Positions 1 through 5,950 of a stretch of 22,400 nt of DNA are shown here, piece by piece. Location: IMG/VR virus record IMGVR_UViG_3300032116_001416, positions 1-22,400 of that record; one strand, given 5' to 3'. A model generated the notes under the pieces. It worked only from the letters and a program-made list of their open reading frames with translations. It was not told the origin of the DNA and made no database searches. The DNA is from a virus. The translations under genes were made by a program, and so were the position numbers. Positions within the stretch are counted from its first letter, which is position 1; every line of letters begins with the position of its first letter.

Positions 1-590
1 CCAATAAGACTGTAGCCACCTTTTTGTCCAGCAAGAACTTCGTCTACGGATTTAATATCCCAAGATTCTGGAACTCCGTAACCTGGGCGCTCTGGAACTT
101 GAACAAGGTAGCATTCGCCGGCAACGCTGAGGTTTAGAGCAGCATCGCGCAAGAGTCCAGCCTGACCGCCGTATGCGGAGTCAAGACGAGTTAGTGCGCG
201 TTCGGCAGCAGAAGCAAGGCTTGGATCAATGTTGTTTGTTGAGCGAACTCCTGTAGGAGCATCTGAAGGATCTTCTACTACGGCCGCGTAAATGCGAATA
301 CGTGAAATAACACTTGCAACAAGATTAAATGCGTATTTAACTTCACCGATTGCGTCGTAGTATTCCCAGGCTTCAGATTGCCATGCAGATGAGTTAGCAG
401 ATCGACGATTCTTAAACTGTTCAAATTCTCCCTTGTCGCCTACCCGGATTTGGGCAGCAGCAGCGGTGAGAGAGCGTATAGCGGTGTAGGGAAGTGCTTG
501 CGCTTGACCGGAAACAAAGGAACCCGAGGGGCTAGTAGCAGTTCGTGTAGAACGGGTTGGTTCTACATTATCTCGGCTAAATACGCCCAC
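1..590 (-). CDS. phage portal protein, N-terminal part
   Basis: Open frame from a GTG at 590 to the left edge (about 196 residues; the C-terminus lies outside). AAGGAG sits 5 bases before the GTG. The N-terminus is Ser/Thr/Gly rich, followed by WEYYDAIGEVKYAFNLVAS at about residue 76 and a hydrophobic SRIRIYAAV stretch, the usual look of actinophage portal proteins. In that family the protein forms the dodecameric ring at the capsid vertex through which DNA is packaged and the tail attaches. It is the last visible gene of a leftward block, downstream of the DUF1360 gene. Identification is by sequence style; a profile search should confirm it. Confidence 0.72.
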   Translation of the reverse strand, partial: MGVFSRDNVEPTRSTRTATSPSGSFVSGQAQALPYTAIRSLTAAAAQIRVGDKGEFEQFKNRRSANSSAWQSEAWEYYDAIGEVKYAFNLVASVISRIRIYAAVVEDPSDAPTGVRSTNNIDPSLASAAERALTRLDSAYGGQAGLLRDAALNLSVAGECYLVQVPERPGYGVPESWDIKSVDEVLAGQKGGYSLI

Positions 591-633
591 TGTTGCTCCT
601 TGTCTTTAACGCTGCGGAATACGAGATGAACAT

Positions 634-930
634 TTATTTATTCTCGTATGCGGACAACAAACTTGCTACTGCAGATAGAGCAAAAGCTATTGCAAAAAAG
701 CAAGTAATTTCTTCACTAATTGTATACCAAAAAACAAAACCCAATCCTACCCAAATGCTCATACACCACTCGCAAGTGAATAGATATCCGATTTTTGATT
801 CAGATGGGTTAAACCGATTAAAAATCTTTTCTCTTGGGCCGTTAAAGAGGTGGTCTGTCGTTAGAAATCTAGTAACGCGGTACGTTGCTAGTGCAAGGAT
901 AATAAAAGTAATAAAATTAATGTCAGACAT
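634..930 (-). CDS. DUF1360 family membrane protein
   Basis: 98 residues. Features typical of DUF1360 are visible: TYRVTRFLTTD near residue 16, a conserved R in the middle, then LFTCEWCMSIWVGLGF (residues 50-65) with the paired Cys and Trp. There are three likely membrane segments (about 5-20, 57-72 and 76-93). DUF1360 proteins are integral membrane proteins of unknown function found in Bacillus and in phages; a role in the envelope is inference. The ATG shares one base with the upstream stop (TAATG), so translation is probably coupled. Confidence 0.75.
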   Translation of the reverse strand: MSDINFITFIILALATYRVTRFLTTDHLFNGPREKIFNRFNPSESKIGYLFTCEWCMSIWVGLGFVFWYTISEEITCFFAIAFALSAVASLLSAYENK

Positions 931-1319
931 TAAATGTCCCTTCGGTTTGCTCTATTTAAAGAGGTTATCGGTGACCAGTTCTTTAGACGCGAGCCACACC
1001 CGCAACCTCTGTCTTTGGAAACGGCGATAATTTTCCCAGATTCTGTGATAAAACGGGTAGTGGAGTTAGTCTCTCTGTTTTGTTGAGTAAAAGCTTCACT
1101 AAAAATTACAACCGGACCTGTAGATGAATCAGCACCTATGTAAACAATGCCTGAAGATGCAATAACTCTGGCTGTTTCTATGTATTTTGCCCCTGAAATC
1201 CCGTGATGCCGAGATGCCATAACACTTTCTGGATCGAGTAAGTCAACAGAATTTTCAGGGCAGATAACAACATTTGCTGGGAATACGTCAAAAGTGCGTG
1301 CCGGACTGTTTTCCCCCAT
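930..1319 (-). CDS. hypothetical protein with C-terminal Cys cluster
   Basis: 129 residues from the ATG at 1319, chosen because AAGGAG lies 10 bases before it; an in-frame upstream start at 1367 has no such site. The family was not recognised. The middle part is beta-like (VIASSGIVYIGADSSTG) and the C-terminus has GCGCGSRLKNW, three closely spaced Cys/Gly that could bind metal. It lies between an unknown 103-residue gene and the DUF1360 gene in the portal operon, so a minor structural or head role is possible but unproven. Confidence 0.7.
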   Translation of the reverse strand: MGENSPARTFDVFPANVVICPENSVDLLDPESVMASRHHGISGAKYIETARVIASSGIVYIGADSSTGPVVIFSEAFTQQNRETNSTTRFITESGKIIAVSKDRGCGCGSRLKNWSPITSLNRANRRDI

Positions 1320-1321
1320 TT

Positions 1322-1633
1322 TTATAGAGCTCCTTTTGGGGCTGAGGTTGGGACAAAGTTTTGCCATCCTAGAAGTTGTCGAGCAACTTGGATCGGCATA
1401 ATAAGTGGAACTTTTCTACTAGAAATAGGTAGATTTTTAAATAAATCAGCCTCTGAAGCGACAAAAATGGCGTTTTTAAAGGAATCTAAGACACTTAAAT
1501 CATTAATATCAAAAGATAAAGGGGTGATTGGCTTGGAGTCTGTAGAAAGTGCTTGTAAATAACGGGATTGTGGGTTGGTTTTACGGTCAGCGTTATACCA
1601 AACTACGCAAACTTGGGCGGTTTCATCAGTCAT
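1322..1633 (-). CDS. hypothetical protein, 103 aa
   Basis: ATG at 1633; AGGA lies about 11 bases upstream. The gene overlaps the end of the tandem-HTH gene by 8 bases and stops 2 bases before the next start, so it belongs to the same transcript. No family recognised. The N-terminus MTDETAQVCVVWYNADRK looks like a beta strand of a small globular domain; there is no membrane segment or metal motif. The ORF is supported by its tight fit between neighbours. Confidence 0.65.
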   Translation of the reverse strand: MTDETAQVCVVWYNADRKTNPQSRYLQALSTDSKPITPLSFDINDLSVLDSFKNAIFVASEADLFKNLPISSRKVPLIMPIQVARQLLGWQNFVPTSAPKGAL

Positions 1634-2105
1634 TATGGTGTTTTCCTAATCCTTTATTAACTCTACGGTACATTGCTCGGTTAGAAACCTGTGCTGCCTC
1701 TGCGATAGCACTTACTGGAATCCCTCTTAGGTATAATGAAACGGCTAATTCTGTCAACTTCTTGTTAGATTCAGCATAAATTGAGTTTTTTGGGGTTCTG
1801 GAGCGGTATTTCTGGGCTAGAGGAACTAGTCGCCGAAGTTCAGGAATAGTTTCTAAGGGAACCAAGGGAGCCAGGGGATGGGCTGGGATTGGAGCTTTTT
1901 GAGGAATCGGGATTGGCTCTGTGAAATCAAAAATTTCCTCGTTTACAGTCCAATTATGAATAGTAGCTTTTGAGCGCGGAGGGTTTAGCGCCTTACCAAG
2001 AACAGACAACGACCACCCCTTTGCCCGAAGAGTTGCTAGGCGGCGTGTGGGTGGGTAGGGAAATGTGTTTAGATACTTAATTTCGTATTCTGGTAACGAC
2101 TTCAC
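1626..2105 (-). CDS. tandem helix-turn-helix DNA-binding protein (possible small terminase or regulator)
   Basis: 159 residues from a GTG at 2105. Two HTH-like segments are visible: residues 22-52 (ATLRAKGWSLSVLGKALN, then SKATIHNW) and 112-150 (LYLRGIPVSAIAEAAQVSNR then MYRRV). They are joined by a Pro-rich linker (EPIPIPQKAPIPAHPLAP, about 63-80). The same HTH-linker-HTH plan and similar segments occur in the 194-residue protein at 10282-10866, so the two look paralogous. Its place at the head of the portal operon suits a small terminase subunit, which binds the packaging site through an HTH, but a transcription regulator is equally possible. It starts 4 bases after the preceding micro-gene. 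Confidence 0.7.
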   Translation of the reverse strand: MKSLPEYEIKYLNTFPYPPTRRLATLRAKGWSLSVLGKALNPPRSKATIHNWTVNEEIFDFTEPIPIPQKAPIPAHPLAPLVPLETIPELRRLVPLAQKYRSRTPKNSIYAESNKKLTELAVSLYLRGIPVSAIAEAAQVSNRAMYRRVNKGLGKHHND

Positions 2106-2109
2106 TGCT

Positions 2110-2235
2110 CTATTGTACAGAGTTTTCTCTTAAGTGTTTATCCTCGCAGTCCCTAGCAAGTTGTGGAACTACGTAATGTTTCTTGCACCAGTCGCAGATC
2201 CATAAATGGGCGTAGGGGTCAGGGGAATGTGACAA
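2110..2235 (-). CDS. zinc-finger micro-protein, 41 aa
   Basis: Short ORF starting at a TTG (2235) with AAAGGGTGA a few bases upstream. It reads WICDWCKKHYVVPQLARDCE, then DKH: a CxxC followed by Cys and His, typical of phage zinc micro-proteins. It ends 4 bases before the tandem-HTH gene and is probably co-transcribed. The non-ATG start lowers confidence, but the metal-ligand pattern and placement argue that it is real. Function unknown. Confidence 0.5.
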   Translation of the reverse strand: MSHSPDPYAHLWICDWCKKHYVVPQLARDCEDKHLRENSVQ

Positions 2236-2532
2236 TGAATCACCCTTTCGGTTACTTCATTTTATAACTACTTGAGGCCGGTCATTATTGAACGATTCGG
2301 CAAAAAGAGTGAACAGTTACTTTATTTGGATTTGGCCCGTGAGACGGCTGCGCTATATGTGGGCCTTCGCTGCAATCGTTTCCGGGTTGGCCGCTCTCAT
2401 CCAGCTTCCGTGCTGCGCATCGCAAGGCAGCTGATGTGATGCAAAAAAGATTTATTAACTTTGCTTGTCTATGAGCTGCTCTTGTGTTTGAGATTCTTAT
2501 TATGTTTGAGAAGTTAGTAGGTGTGTATTTGC
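2236..2532. other. gene-poor junction between leftward block and rightward genes
   Basis: No convincing gene. The block 2325-2440 is GC-richer than its surroundings and has short inverted pieces (GGCCC at about 2335 against GGGCC at about 2361; GCATC at 2417 against GATGC at 2437). TGTTTGAGA occurs twice, at 2485 and 2503. A plus-strand ORF 2288-2434 (TTG start, 48 residues, hydrophobic middle FAAIVSGLAALIQL) is possible but weak, and the minus-strand frame over 2285-2572 is unconvincing. A packaging site, replication origin or leader RNA could sit here; nothing identifies one. Confidence 0.4.
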
Positions 2533-2561
2533 TTGACAAGAGGCATAGTGTGTGTAATACT
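2533..2561 (+). promoter_or_regulatory. promoter, plain class
   Basis: TTGACA at 2533-2538 and AATACT at 2556-2561 (17-base spacer; TAATAC at 16 is the alternative). Reads into the gene at 2609. No TGTCAG box. Confidence 0.7.
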
Positions 2562-2568
2562 AGAGGCA

Positions 2569-2584
2569 ACACACAGAGTTGTGT
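2569..2584 (+). promoter_or_regulatory. 5' leader hairpin
   Basis: ACACA / TGTGT arms around the loop CAGAGT, just downstream of the promoter at 2533 and upstream of the ribosome site AAGGGAG at about 2596. One of a series of leader hairpins in this window. Confidence 0.45.
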
Positions 2585-2608
2585 GGAGTTCTACTAAGGG
2601 AGAAGCAA

Positions 2609-2803
2609 GTGACTTACTACAAGGTCAAGTTCATAGATGGCGATCTATGTCGTGTGCAAGCTAGTGACGAAGCACAAGCACAGAAAGAAGCACGAGAAAT
2701 AATTCAGGGCGTAGAGGTTCTGTCAGTCGAAGCAGAGTTGCCTATGAAGTTAGAGTTCTACTCTGCTATCTATGGAAACAAGTTAGGCGAGACAACTATC
2801 TAA
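2609..2803 (+). CDS. small hypothetical protein, 64 aa
   Basis: GTG start at 2609 chosen because AAGGGAG lies 6 bases before it; an in-frame TTG at 2579 has no site. The start reads VTYYKVKFIDGDLCRVQASD, followed by a helical, acidic second half and EFYSAIYGNKLGETTI at the end. The beta-start/helix layout resembles the 64-residue protein at 5742 (NTYKVSFVGNNGEVDVLVES), so they may be distant relatives. No known family. It has its own promoter and terminator and is therefore a monocistronic rightward gene. Confidence 0.7.
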   Translation: MTYYKVKFIDGDLCRVQASDEAQAQKEAREIIQGVEVLSVEAELPMKLEFYSAIYGNKLGETTI

Positions 2804-2817
2804 GTCCAACAAGAGTT

Positions 2818-2853
2818 AGCCCCTTAGCCATTAGGTTAGGGGGTTCTCTTTTT
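2818..2853 (+). terminator. intrinsic terminator
   Basis: 12-pair stem AGCCCCTTAGCC / GGTTAGGGGGTT (with G-U pairs), loop ATTA, then CTCTTTTT. Confidence 0.85.
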
Positions 2854-2875
2854 GACACACCGTAAGCACTCACAC

Positions 2876-2904
2876 TTGACAACACCTAACATAGGTGCAA
2901 TACT
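2876..2904 (+). promoter_or_regulatory. promoter, plain class
   Basis: TTGACA 2876-2881, 17 bases, AATACT 2899-2904; serves the zinc-ribbon gene at 2936. Confidence 0.75.
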
Positions 2905-2935
2905 GGAGATACCGTAAAGGAAAGGGAGAAAGCAA

Positions 2936-3145
2936 ATGGGATACTACGACTACCCAGAGAGTTACGACTACACCGTAAGCTTTGAGTGCAGCGAATGTGC
3001 ACACCGTAATACAGACATAGAAACAAGTTCATTCAGTTCAATGGGTAACGACATTGAAGTTGATTGCCAGCAGTGTGGATACGAGAATACCGTAAGCATT
3101 GAGGACACCGCTCCTTGTTGCTCCAGCGAATACTGCCACTGCTAA
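2936..3145 (+). CDS. zinc-ribbon protein, 69 aa
   Basis: ATG preceded by AAAGGGAG about 6 bases upstream. After a Tyr-rich start (MGYYDYPESYDYTVSF) there are two knuckles: CSECAHRN at about residues 18-25 and CQQCGYEN at about 43-50, the classic CxxC...CxxC zinc ribbon. A Cys-rich tail (CCSSEYCHC) may hold another metal. The family is not named; small zinc ribbons in phages may bind nucleic acid or RNA polymerase, but no role can be assigned here. It has its own promoter (2876) and terminator (3171). Confidence 0.8.
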   Translation: MGYYDYPESYDYTVSFECSECAHRNTDIETSSFSSMGNDIEVDCQQCGYENTVSIEDTAPCCSSEYCHC

Positions 3146-3170
3146 ACAATTATTGTTGTTACATAGATAG

Positions 3171-3203
3171 CCCCTCTGCCGTATGGCAGGGGGGTTTCTC
3201 TTG
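3171..3203 (+). terminator. intrinsic terminator
   Basis: CCCCTCTGCC / GGCAGGGGGG stem with GTAT loop, followed by TTTCTCTTGTT. Confidence 0.85.
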
Positions 3204-3227
3204 TTATCAACTTGTTATCAAATAGAC

Positions 3228-3256
3228 TTGACAAGTCTTTATAGTGATGATTAACT
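3228..3256 (+). promoter_or_regulatory. promoter, plain class, weak -10
   Basis: TTGACA 3228-3233, 17 bases, TTAACT 3251-3256. The -10 is poor, but position and spacing fit the gene at 3283. Confidence 0.55.
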
Positions 3257-3263
3257 AGACACA

Positions 3264-3281
3264 TACCGCAAGGGAGCGGTA
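3264..3281 (+). promoter_or_regulatory. leader hairpin with ribosome site in the loop
   Basis: TACCGC / GCGGTA arms enclose AAGGGA. The loop is the only Shine-Dalgarno-like sequence for the ATG at 3283, which directly follows the stem. Folding could therefore control initiation; a GTG at 3304 with AAAGGAG is the alternative start. Confidence 0.5.
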
Positions 3282-3282
3282 A

Positions 3283-3543
3283 ATGAGTAAAGGAGAAACT
3301 CAAGTGAAGAAGATAGTTCTAGTAAGTAAGTCACAGGGTGAGCGTGGACAAGAAGGCAAGAAGAAGGTTTACGAGATCACCGTAAATGGAAACGTTGTTA
3401 CCGTATCTTGGGGCAAGGCTGAAGTATCCGCAAGACAGACACAGGTCAAGCGTTTTGTTAGTGCATACCACGCAGACAAGTTTGCCAGCGAGAAGAAGTG
3501 GGCAAAGTTGGAGAAGGGTTACGAAGTAGCCTTTACCGCATAA
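3283..3543 (+). CDS. mini WGR-domain protein, 86 aa
   Basis: After a Lys-rich start (about residues 1-27) the protein follows the WGR pattern: KVYEITVNGNVVTVSWGKAE (about 28-47), a turn, then FVSAYHADKFASEKKWAKLE and KGY near the end. The family signature Trp-Gly-Arg is Trp-Gly-Lys here. WGR domains (for example in PARPs and MolR-like proteins) bind nucleic acid or help sense DNA ends; this copy stands alone with no catalytic partner. The ATG at 3283 lies next to a hairpin holding AAGGGA; GTG at 3304 is a second possible start. It ends before a shared convergent terminator. Confidence 0.72.
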   Translation: MSKGETQVKKIVLVSKSQGERGQEGKKKVYEITVNGNVVTVSWGKAEVSARQTQVKRFVSAYHADKFASEKKWAKLEKGYEVAFTA

Positions 3544-3560
3544 TCCTAGACAAGCAAAAT

Positions 3561-3592
3561 ACGCCCCCTACCGCAAGGTAAGGGGCGTACTT
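3561..3592. terminator. bidirectional terminator
   Basis: ACGCCCCCTACC / GGTAAGGGGCGT with a GCAA tetraloop, between the convergent genes at 3283 (+) and 3603 (-). T-rich tracts on both sides. Confidence 0.8.
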
Positions 3593-3602
3593 GTTTGCGT
3601 GG

Positions 3603-3866
3603 TTACTTGCCTGTGGCTTGAGCAGTCTTCTTGTCTACGGCAACGAATACTTCATCAATCTCTTCCATTGATAAGTTTCCGTCTTTGAGGTAGGCACGGG
3701 ATAGTCCTTCGACTACCGTAGCTACTCCGCTTACACCTGCCATAAACACCGCTTGCCAGAGTTCTACTCCAGCAAGAGCACCCGCGCCAATGACTGAAAG
3801 TCCTGAAGCGGCGAATACCGCAATAATGCGTAGGCTAACCTGTCGCAGTTTATTGATTGCTGTCAT
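3603..3866 (-). CDS. small membrane protein, holin candidate
   Basis: 87 residues from the ATG at 3866, which has AAGGA 8 bases upstream; an in-frame start at 3890 lacks one. Basic N-terminus (MTAINKLRQVSLR), then two hydrophobic stretches (IIAVFAASGLSVIGAGALAG and AVFMAGVSGVATVVEGL), then an acidic helical tail (LSMEEIDEVFVAVDKK). Size and topology fit phage holins, which perforate the membrane at lysis, and similar proteins occur in actinophages. No lysin gene is visible next to it, so holin remains a suggestion. Confidence 0.6.
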   Translation of the reverse strand: MTAINKLRQVSLRIIAVFAASGLSVIGAGALAGVELWQAVFMAGVSGVATVVEGLSRAYLKDGNLSMEEIDEVFVAVDKKTAQATGK

Positions 3867-3963
3867 GGGTGTCGTCCTTCCATTGATCACACCGGCACTA
3901 AAGAAATAGCACCCAGCCCTGCAAGTTTATCGCGCAGTAGCTGGATGCTAATCCGTAAAGTTG

Positions 3964-4284
3964 TTATCGCCTGTTGCGAATTGAGATCGACATTCCTCCG
4001 CGTGATGCAGCTGGAGCTACCGCAGCTGGTGCAGCTGGTGGCGTTGGTACTACAACTTCAACAACTTCTTGCAGCTCAGCTGCTTCAACTTCTACCGCAG
4101 CTTCCGATGCAGCTTTAGATTTTTTACCTCGCGGGGCAGCTACAACAGCCGGCACAACTGCTGCAATTTCTTCTTCAGCCGCAGCCTCTTCAACCTGGAC
4201 AGCTGCTTCCGGCTCAGCTTCTAGCTCTTCTACGACTTCTGCAACTTCAATTAGTTCTTCCGTAGGAGTGGATTCTTCTGGCAT
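3964..4284 (-). CDS. Ala/Glu/Val-rich low-complexity protein, 106 aa
   Basis: ATG at 4284 with AGGTAA about 7 bases upstream. Most of the protein is a strongly acidic repeat-like run of Glu, Ala and Val (for example ELIEVAEVVEELEAEPEAAV). A basic patch APRGKKSKAA lies at the middle, then a Pro/Ala stretch, and the C-terminus RGGMSISIRNRR is basic. Probably disordered or coiled. No family. The basic middle is encoded by one copy of the GAGGTAAAAA element (4121-4130). Confidence 0.6.
   Translation of the reverse strand: MPEESTPTEELIEVAEVVEELEAEPEAAVQVEEAAAEEEIAAVVPAVVAAPRGKKSKAASEAAVEVEAAELQEVVEVVVPTPPAAPAAVAPAASRGGMSISIRNRR
4121..4130 (-). repeat. dispersed GAGGTAAAAA element, copy 1 (coding)
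   Basis: Exact GAGGTAAAAA on the minus strand, inside the low-complexity gene where it encodes R-G-K-K; AGCT sites lie close on both sides. Confidence 0.7.
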
Positions 4285-4358
4285 AGTTGTTTACCTGTTT
4301 CTTCTAAGACCTGTTGAATCTAATTATAATTTAGGGATCAGCAGCCTAGTTCAGTAAT

Positions 4359-4368
4359 TTTTTACCTT
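4359..4368 (-). repeat. GAGGTAAAAA-like element (one mismatch)
   Basis: AAGGTAAAAA, overlapping the stop of the 50-residue gene; GAGCTC directly upstream and AGGCTGCTG downstream match the usual flanks. Other one-mismatch AAGGTAAAAA copies lie at 10867-10876, 16371-16380 and 22256-22265. Confidence 0.5.
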
Positions 4369-4519
4369 AGAGCTCGCGCCCGGCCAGAAGAGCAGCTGAA
4401 ACTGAAACAAGACCAAAGGCAATCACCAGGTCTGTGTTGTGTGCAAGTGCAGCTGCTATGCAGCCAATACCGCAGACAGCTGAAAGGACAGCTGTCCAAA
4501 CAATGTTAGTGTTATTCAT
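4367..4519 (-). CDS. 50-aa two-helix membrane protein
   Basis: ATG at 4519 with AGGAG 5 bases upstream. Hydrophobic segments at about residues 6-26 (IVWTAVLSAVCGIGCIAAAL) and 30-46 (LVIAFGLVSVSAALLAG) are separated by a short polar AHNTD turn: a membrane hairpin. It lies between a zinc protein gene (stop 8 bases upstream) and the low-complexity gene. Size and hairpin topology suit a holin or antiholin-like partner for the gene at 3603, but many phage membrane micro-proteins look like this. Confidence 0.65.
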   Translation of the reverse strand: MNNTNIVWTAVLSAVCGIGCIAAALAHNTDLVIAFGLVSVSAALLAGREL

Positions 4520-4526
4520 TTTTCTC

Positions 4527-4715
4527 CTAGAAACAAGTATCGCAAGTGCAGTGGTTTCGCTTACCGCTTTCGCACCTTAAACTGGCAAAGTGGTTTGGGT
4601 GCATTGTGCCTTTACTATCTTGGCAGTATTTGCAGTTTTCAATCTGCTGTAAGCAGTCCTCGCATCTGTTGTTTCTGACTATCTGTCCTTCGCAACTTAA
4701 GCATTTGTTGTTCAT
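4527..4715 (-). CDS. Cys-rich zinc-binding protein, 62 aa
   Basis: ATG at 4715 with GAGGAG 6 bases upstream. Ligand pairs: CLSC (residues 5-8), CEDC (18-21), CKYC (28-31), a HPNH in the middle, and CTCDTC near the end. At least two zinc sites are likely. No known family. It is the middle gene of a leftward string of small genes (4908 to 3964) whose only clear promoter is at 4948. Confidence 0.75.
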   Translation of the reverse strand: MNNKCLSCEGQIVRNNRCEDCLQQIENCKYCQDSKGTMHPNHFASLRCESGKRNHCTCDTCF

Positions 4716-4733
4716 TGTTTCTCCTCTGTAAAT

Positions 4734-4769
4734 AGGACAAGCCCTACCCTTATGGGTAGAGCAAGTCCT
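4734..4769 (-). terminator. strong hairpin containing a stop codon in its loop
   Basis: Arms AGGACTTGCTCTACCC and GGGTAGGGCTTGTCCT (13 of 16 pairs) around the loop ATAA, which holds the TAA of the 52-residue gene. There is no T-run after it, so it may be an attenuator or RNA-stability element rather than a full terminator. Confidence 0.5.
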
Positions 4770-4908
4770 TGCAACCTTGGGACATTTGATTAACGTCTAC
4801 CTTGCAAGCATCTGGTGTGGTAACTCTTTCAGCCACTACAAACGCTACAAGAACTAGTAGAAAGATAGAAATGTTTCGTACTATAACTCCACGCTTTGTG
4901 AGGTTCAT
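4750..4908 (-). CDS. small exported or membrane-anchored protein, 52 aa
   Basis: ATG at 4908 chosen for AAGGAG 6 bases upstream; an in-frame upstream start at 4956 overlaps the -10. Basic start MNLTKRGVIVR, one hydrophobic segment NISIFLLVLVAFVVA (about 12-26), then a short domain with two Cys (DACKVDVNQMSQGCKDLLYP) that could form a disulfide outside the cell. It could be a single-pass membrane protein with a periplasmic or extracellular tail. No family. The last codons lie within a strong hairpin. Confidence 0.65.
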   Translation of the reverse strand: MNLTKRGVIVRNISIFLLVLVAFVVAERVTTPDACKVDVNQMSQGCKDLLYP

Positions 4909-4926
4909 TGTTTCTCCTTTTGCTTT

Positions 4927-4940
4927 GTCGCCCTTGCGAC
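4927..4940 (-). promoter_or_regulatory. leader hairpin
   Basis: GTCGC / GCGAC arms around AAGG, between the promoter at 4948 and the true AAGGAG of the gene at 4908. Confidence 0.5.
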
Positions 4941-4947
4941 TTTCTAA

Positions 4948-4976
4948 AGGTATCACACTTTCTTAGTTAATGTCAA
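4948..4976 (-). promoter_or_regulatory. promoter, plain class, inside the phosphatase gene end
   Basis: TTGACA at 4971-4976 and ATACCT at 4948-4953, spacer 17. The -35 overlaps the last codons (DIDIN) of the phosphatase gene. Confidence 0.7.
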
Positions 4977-5553
4977 TGTCCGACACGCTGGTGTCTACAA
5001 AGACATCTCCGCGCCACATCTCAACGTCAATCGTTTTAAGGAACTCTACGAACTGTCGGTTAAACAGAGCGTCAGGGCTTCGCCTCTCTCGGATCATTGA
5101 GATTGCTTCTTCAGGTGAATAACCCTCACGGATCAGCACAAGAGCCGTAACAAGTCCGGAACGGTTGAGTCCTGCTTGGCAACGTATTAGCACACGCTTT
5201 CCACTCTGCCACTCTGTGTGAGCGAATTTAGCCGTAGCAAATAGTTCAGCCCAATCGAAGTGGTTTACATCTGAATCATAGATGCAGTAGCGGTACTCTT
5301 TTACTAACCAATCCACAGGGTTGGCGTATTGGTACATAGTCACTACCGTGTCAAAGAATTCTGGAGTAATAAAAGCTTGACCACCACTCCAAGCGCGGTA
5401 ATCACCTAGCGTGTCGTTGTCATCTGTTCCGCCTACCCAAAGCCCGTCAAGAACGTTACTCCATAATGGAATGTCCTCGATAGCCCAGGAGTAATCAGGA
5501 GCTTCAATGCCACCAGTTGTTTGTTTAGTTTTCGTATTTGCGTTTTTTGTCAT
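4963..5553 (-). CDS. dual-specificity (tyrosine) protein phosphatase
   Basis: 196 residues from the ATG at 5553, with AAGGGGAG upstream; the promoter (5585-5613) rules out the longer frame to 5712. The catalytic P-loop is RCQAGLNRSG (residues 124-133): nucleophile Cys125 and Arg131 in C-X5-R, with Arg in place of the usual His before Cys. The general acid is likely Asp93 or Asp95 (YDSDVN). The entry NVLDGLWVGGTDD is typical of dual-specificity phosphatases. Such enzymes remove phosphate from Tyr/Ser/Thr, or sometimes from RNA or lipids. A role in altering host signalling is inference. It is a single gene with its own promoter. Confidence 0.82.
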   Translation of the reverse strand: MTKNANTKTKQTTGGIEAPDYSWAIEDIPLWSNVLDGLWVGGTDDNDTLGDYRAWSGGQAFITPEFFDTVVTMYQYANPVDWLVKEYRYCIYDSDVNHFDWAELFATAKFAHTEWQSGKRVLIRCQAGLNRSGLVTALVLIREGYSPEEAISMIRERRSPDALFNRQFVEFLKTIDVEMWRGDVFVDTSVSDIDIN

Positions 5554-5584
5554 TATGTTCTCCCCTTTCTTAAGGATTACTTTA

Positions 5585-5613
5585 AGGGTAACACGGGAGG
5601 CTGCCATTGTCAA
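5585..5613 (-). promoter_or_regulatory. promoter, plain class
   Basis: TTGACA 5608-5613, 17 bases, TACCCT 5585-5590. Drives the phosphatase gene. Confidence 0.75.
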
Positions 5614-5678
5614 ATCGGGCCTAAAAAGATAATAACCGCAAGGATTATGTTTCGTTACCAAATCGTTATAAACCCGAC

Positions 5679-5707
5679 TTGCTTTTGTCATAGAAGTATT
5701 GTAAGAT
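5679..5707 (+). promoter_or_regulatory. promoter with TGTCAT box variant
   Basis: TTGCTT 5679-5684, TGTCAT box 5686-5691, exactly 10 bases, TAAGAT 5702-5707. Divergent to the phosphatase promoter; drives the gene at 5742. Confidence 0.65.
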
Positions 5708-5741
5708 TTCATTAACTGGAAGAAAGGAGAAACCCCCAGCC

Positions 5742-5936
5742 GTGAATACTTACAAAGTATCTTTCGTTGGAAACAACGGTGAAGTAGATGTTCTTGTTGA
5801 GAGCAACATCAACCATCTAGATGAGGAAACGTCAAACATTATTATTGACCAAGGCATCGAGATTGGTTACCAAATACACGGGAAAGACTTCCGTGATCGT
5901 TTAGACACTTACGCGATTTCCGCAATGCCTGTCTAA
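5742..5936 (+). CDS. small hypothetical protein, 64 aa
   Basis: GTG start with AAAGGAG about 12 bases upstream. The protein begins NTYKVSFVGNNGEVDVLVES, a likely beta hairpin, followed by a mixed acidic region and FRDRLDTYAISAMPV. No family, membrane segment or metal motif. Single gene between the TGTCAT-box promoter and a convergent terminator. It resembles the protein at 2609 in length and in its YKV.F start. Confidence 0.7.
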   Translation: MNTYKVSFVGNNGEVDVLVESNINHLDEETSNIIIDQGIEIGYQIHGKDFRDRLDTYAISAMPV

Positions 5937-5950
5937 TCAAAACCAAAAGA

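Noticed and set aside
2285-2572. 95-residue minus-strand frame in the gene-poor junction
   Set aside because: No ribosome site, odd composition, opposes the promoter at 2533 and has no recognisable features.
3146-3158. AACAAT-T-ATTGTT palindrome
   Set aside because: Short AT-rich palindrome next to a terminator; likely chance.
3974-4357. Ser/Thr/Ala-rich plus-strand frame opposite the low-complexity gene
   Set aside because: Antisense image of the Ala/Glu repeat; the minus frame has the ribosome site and fits the operon.
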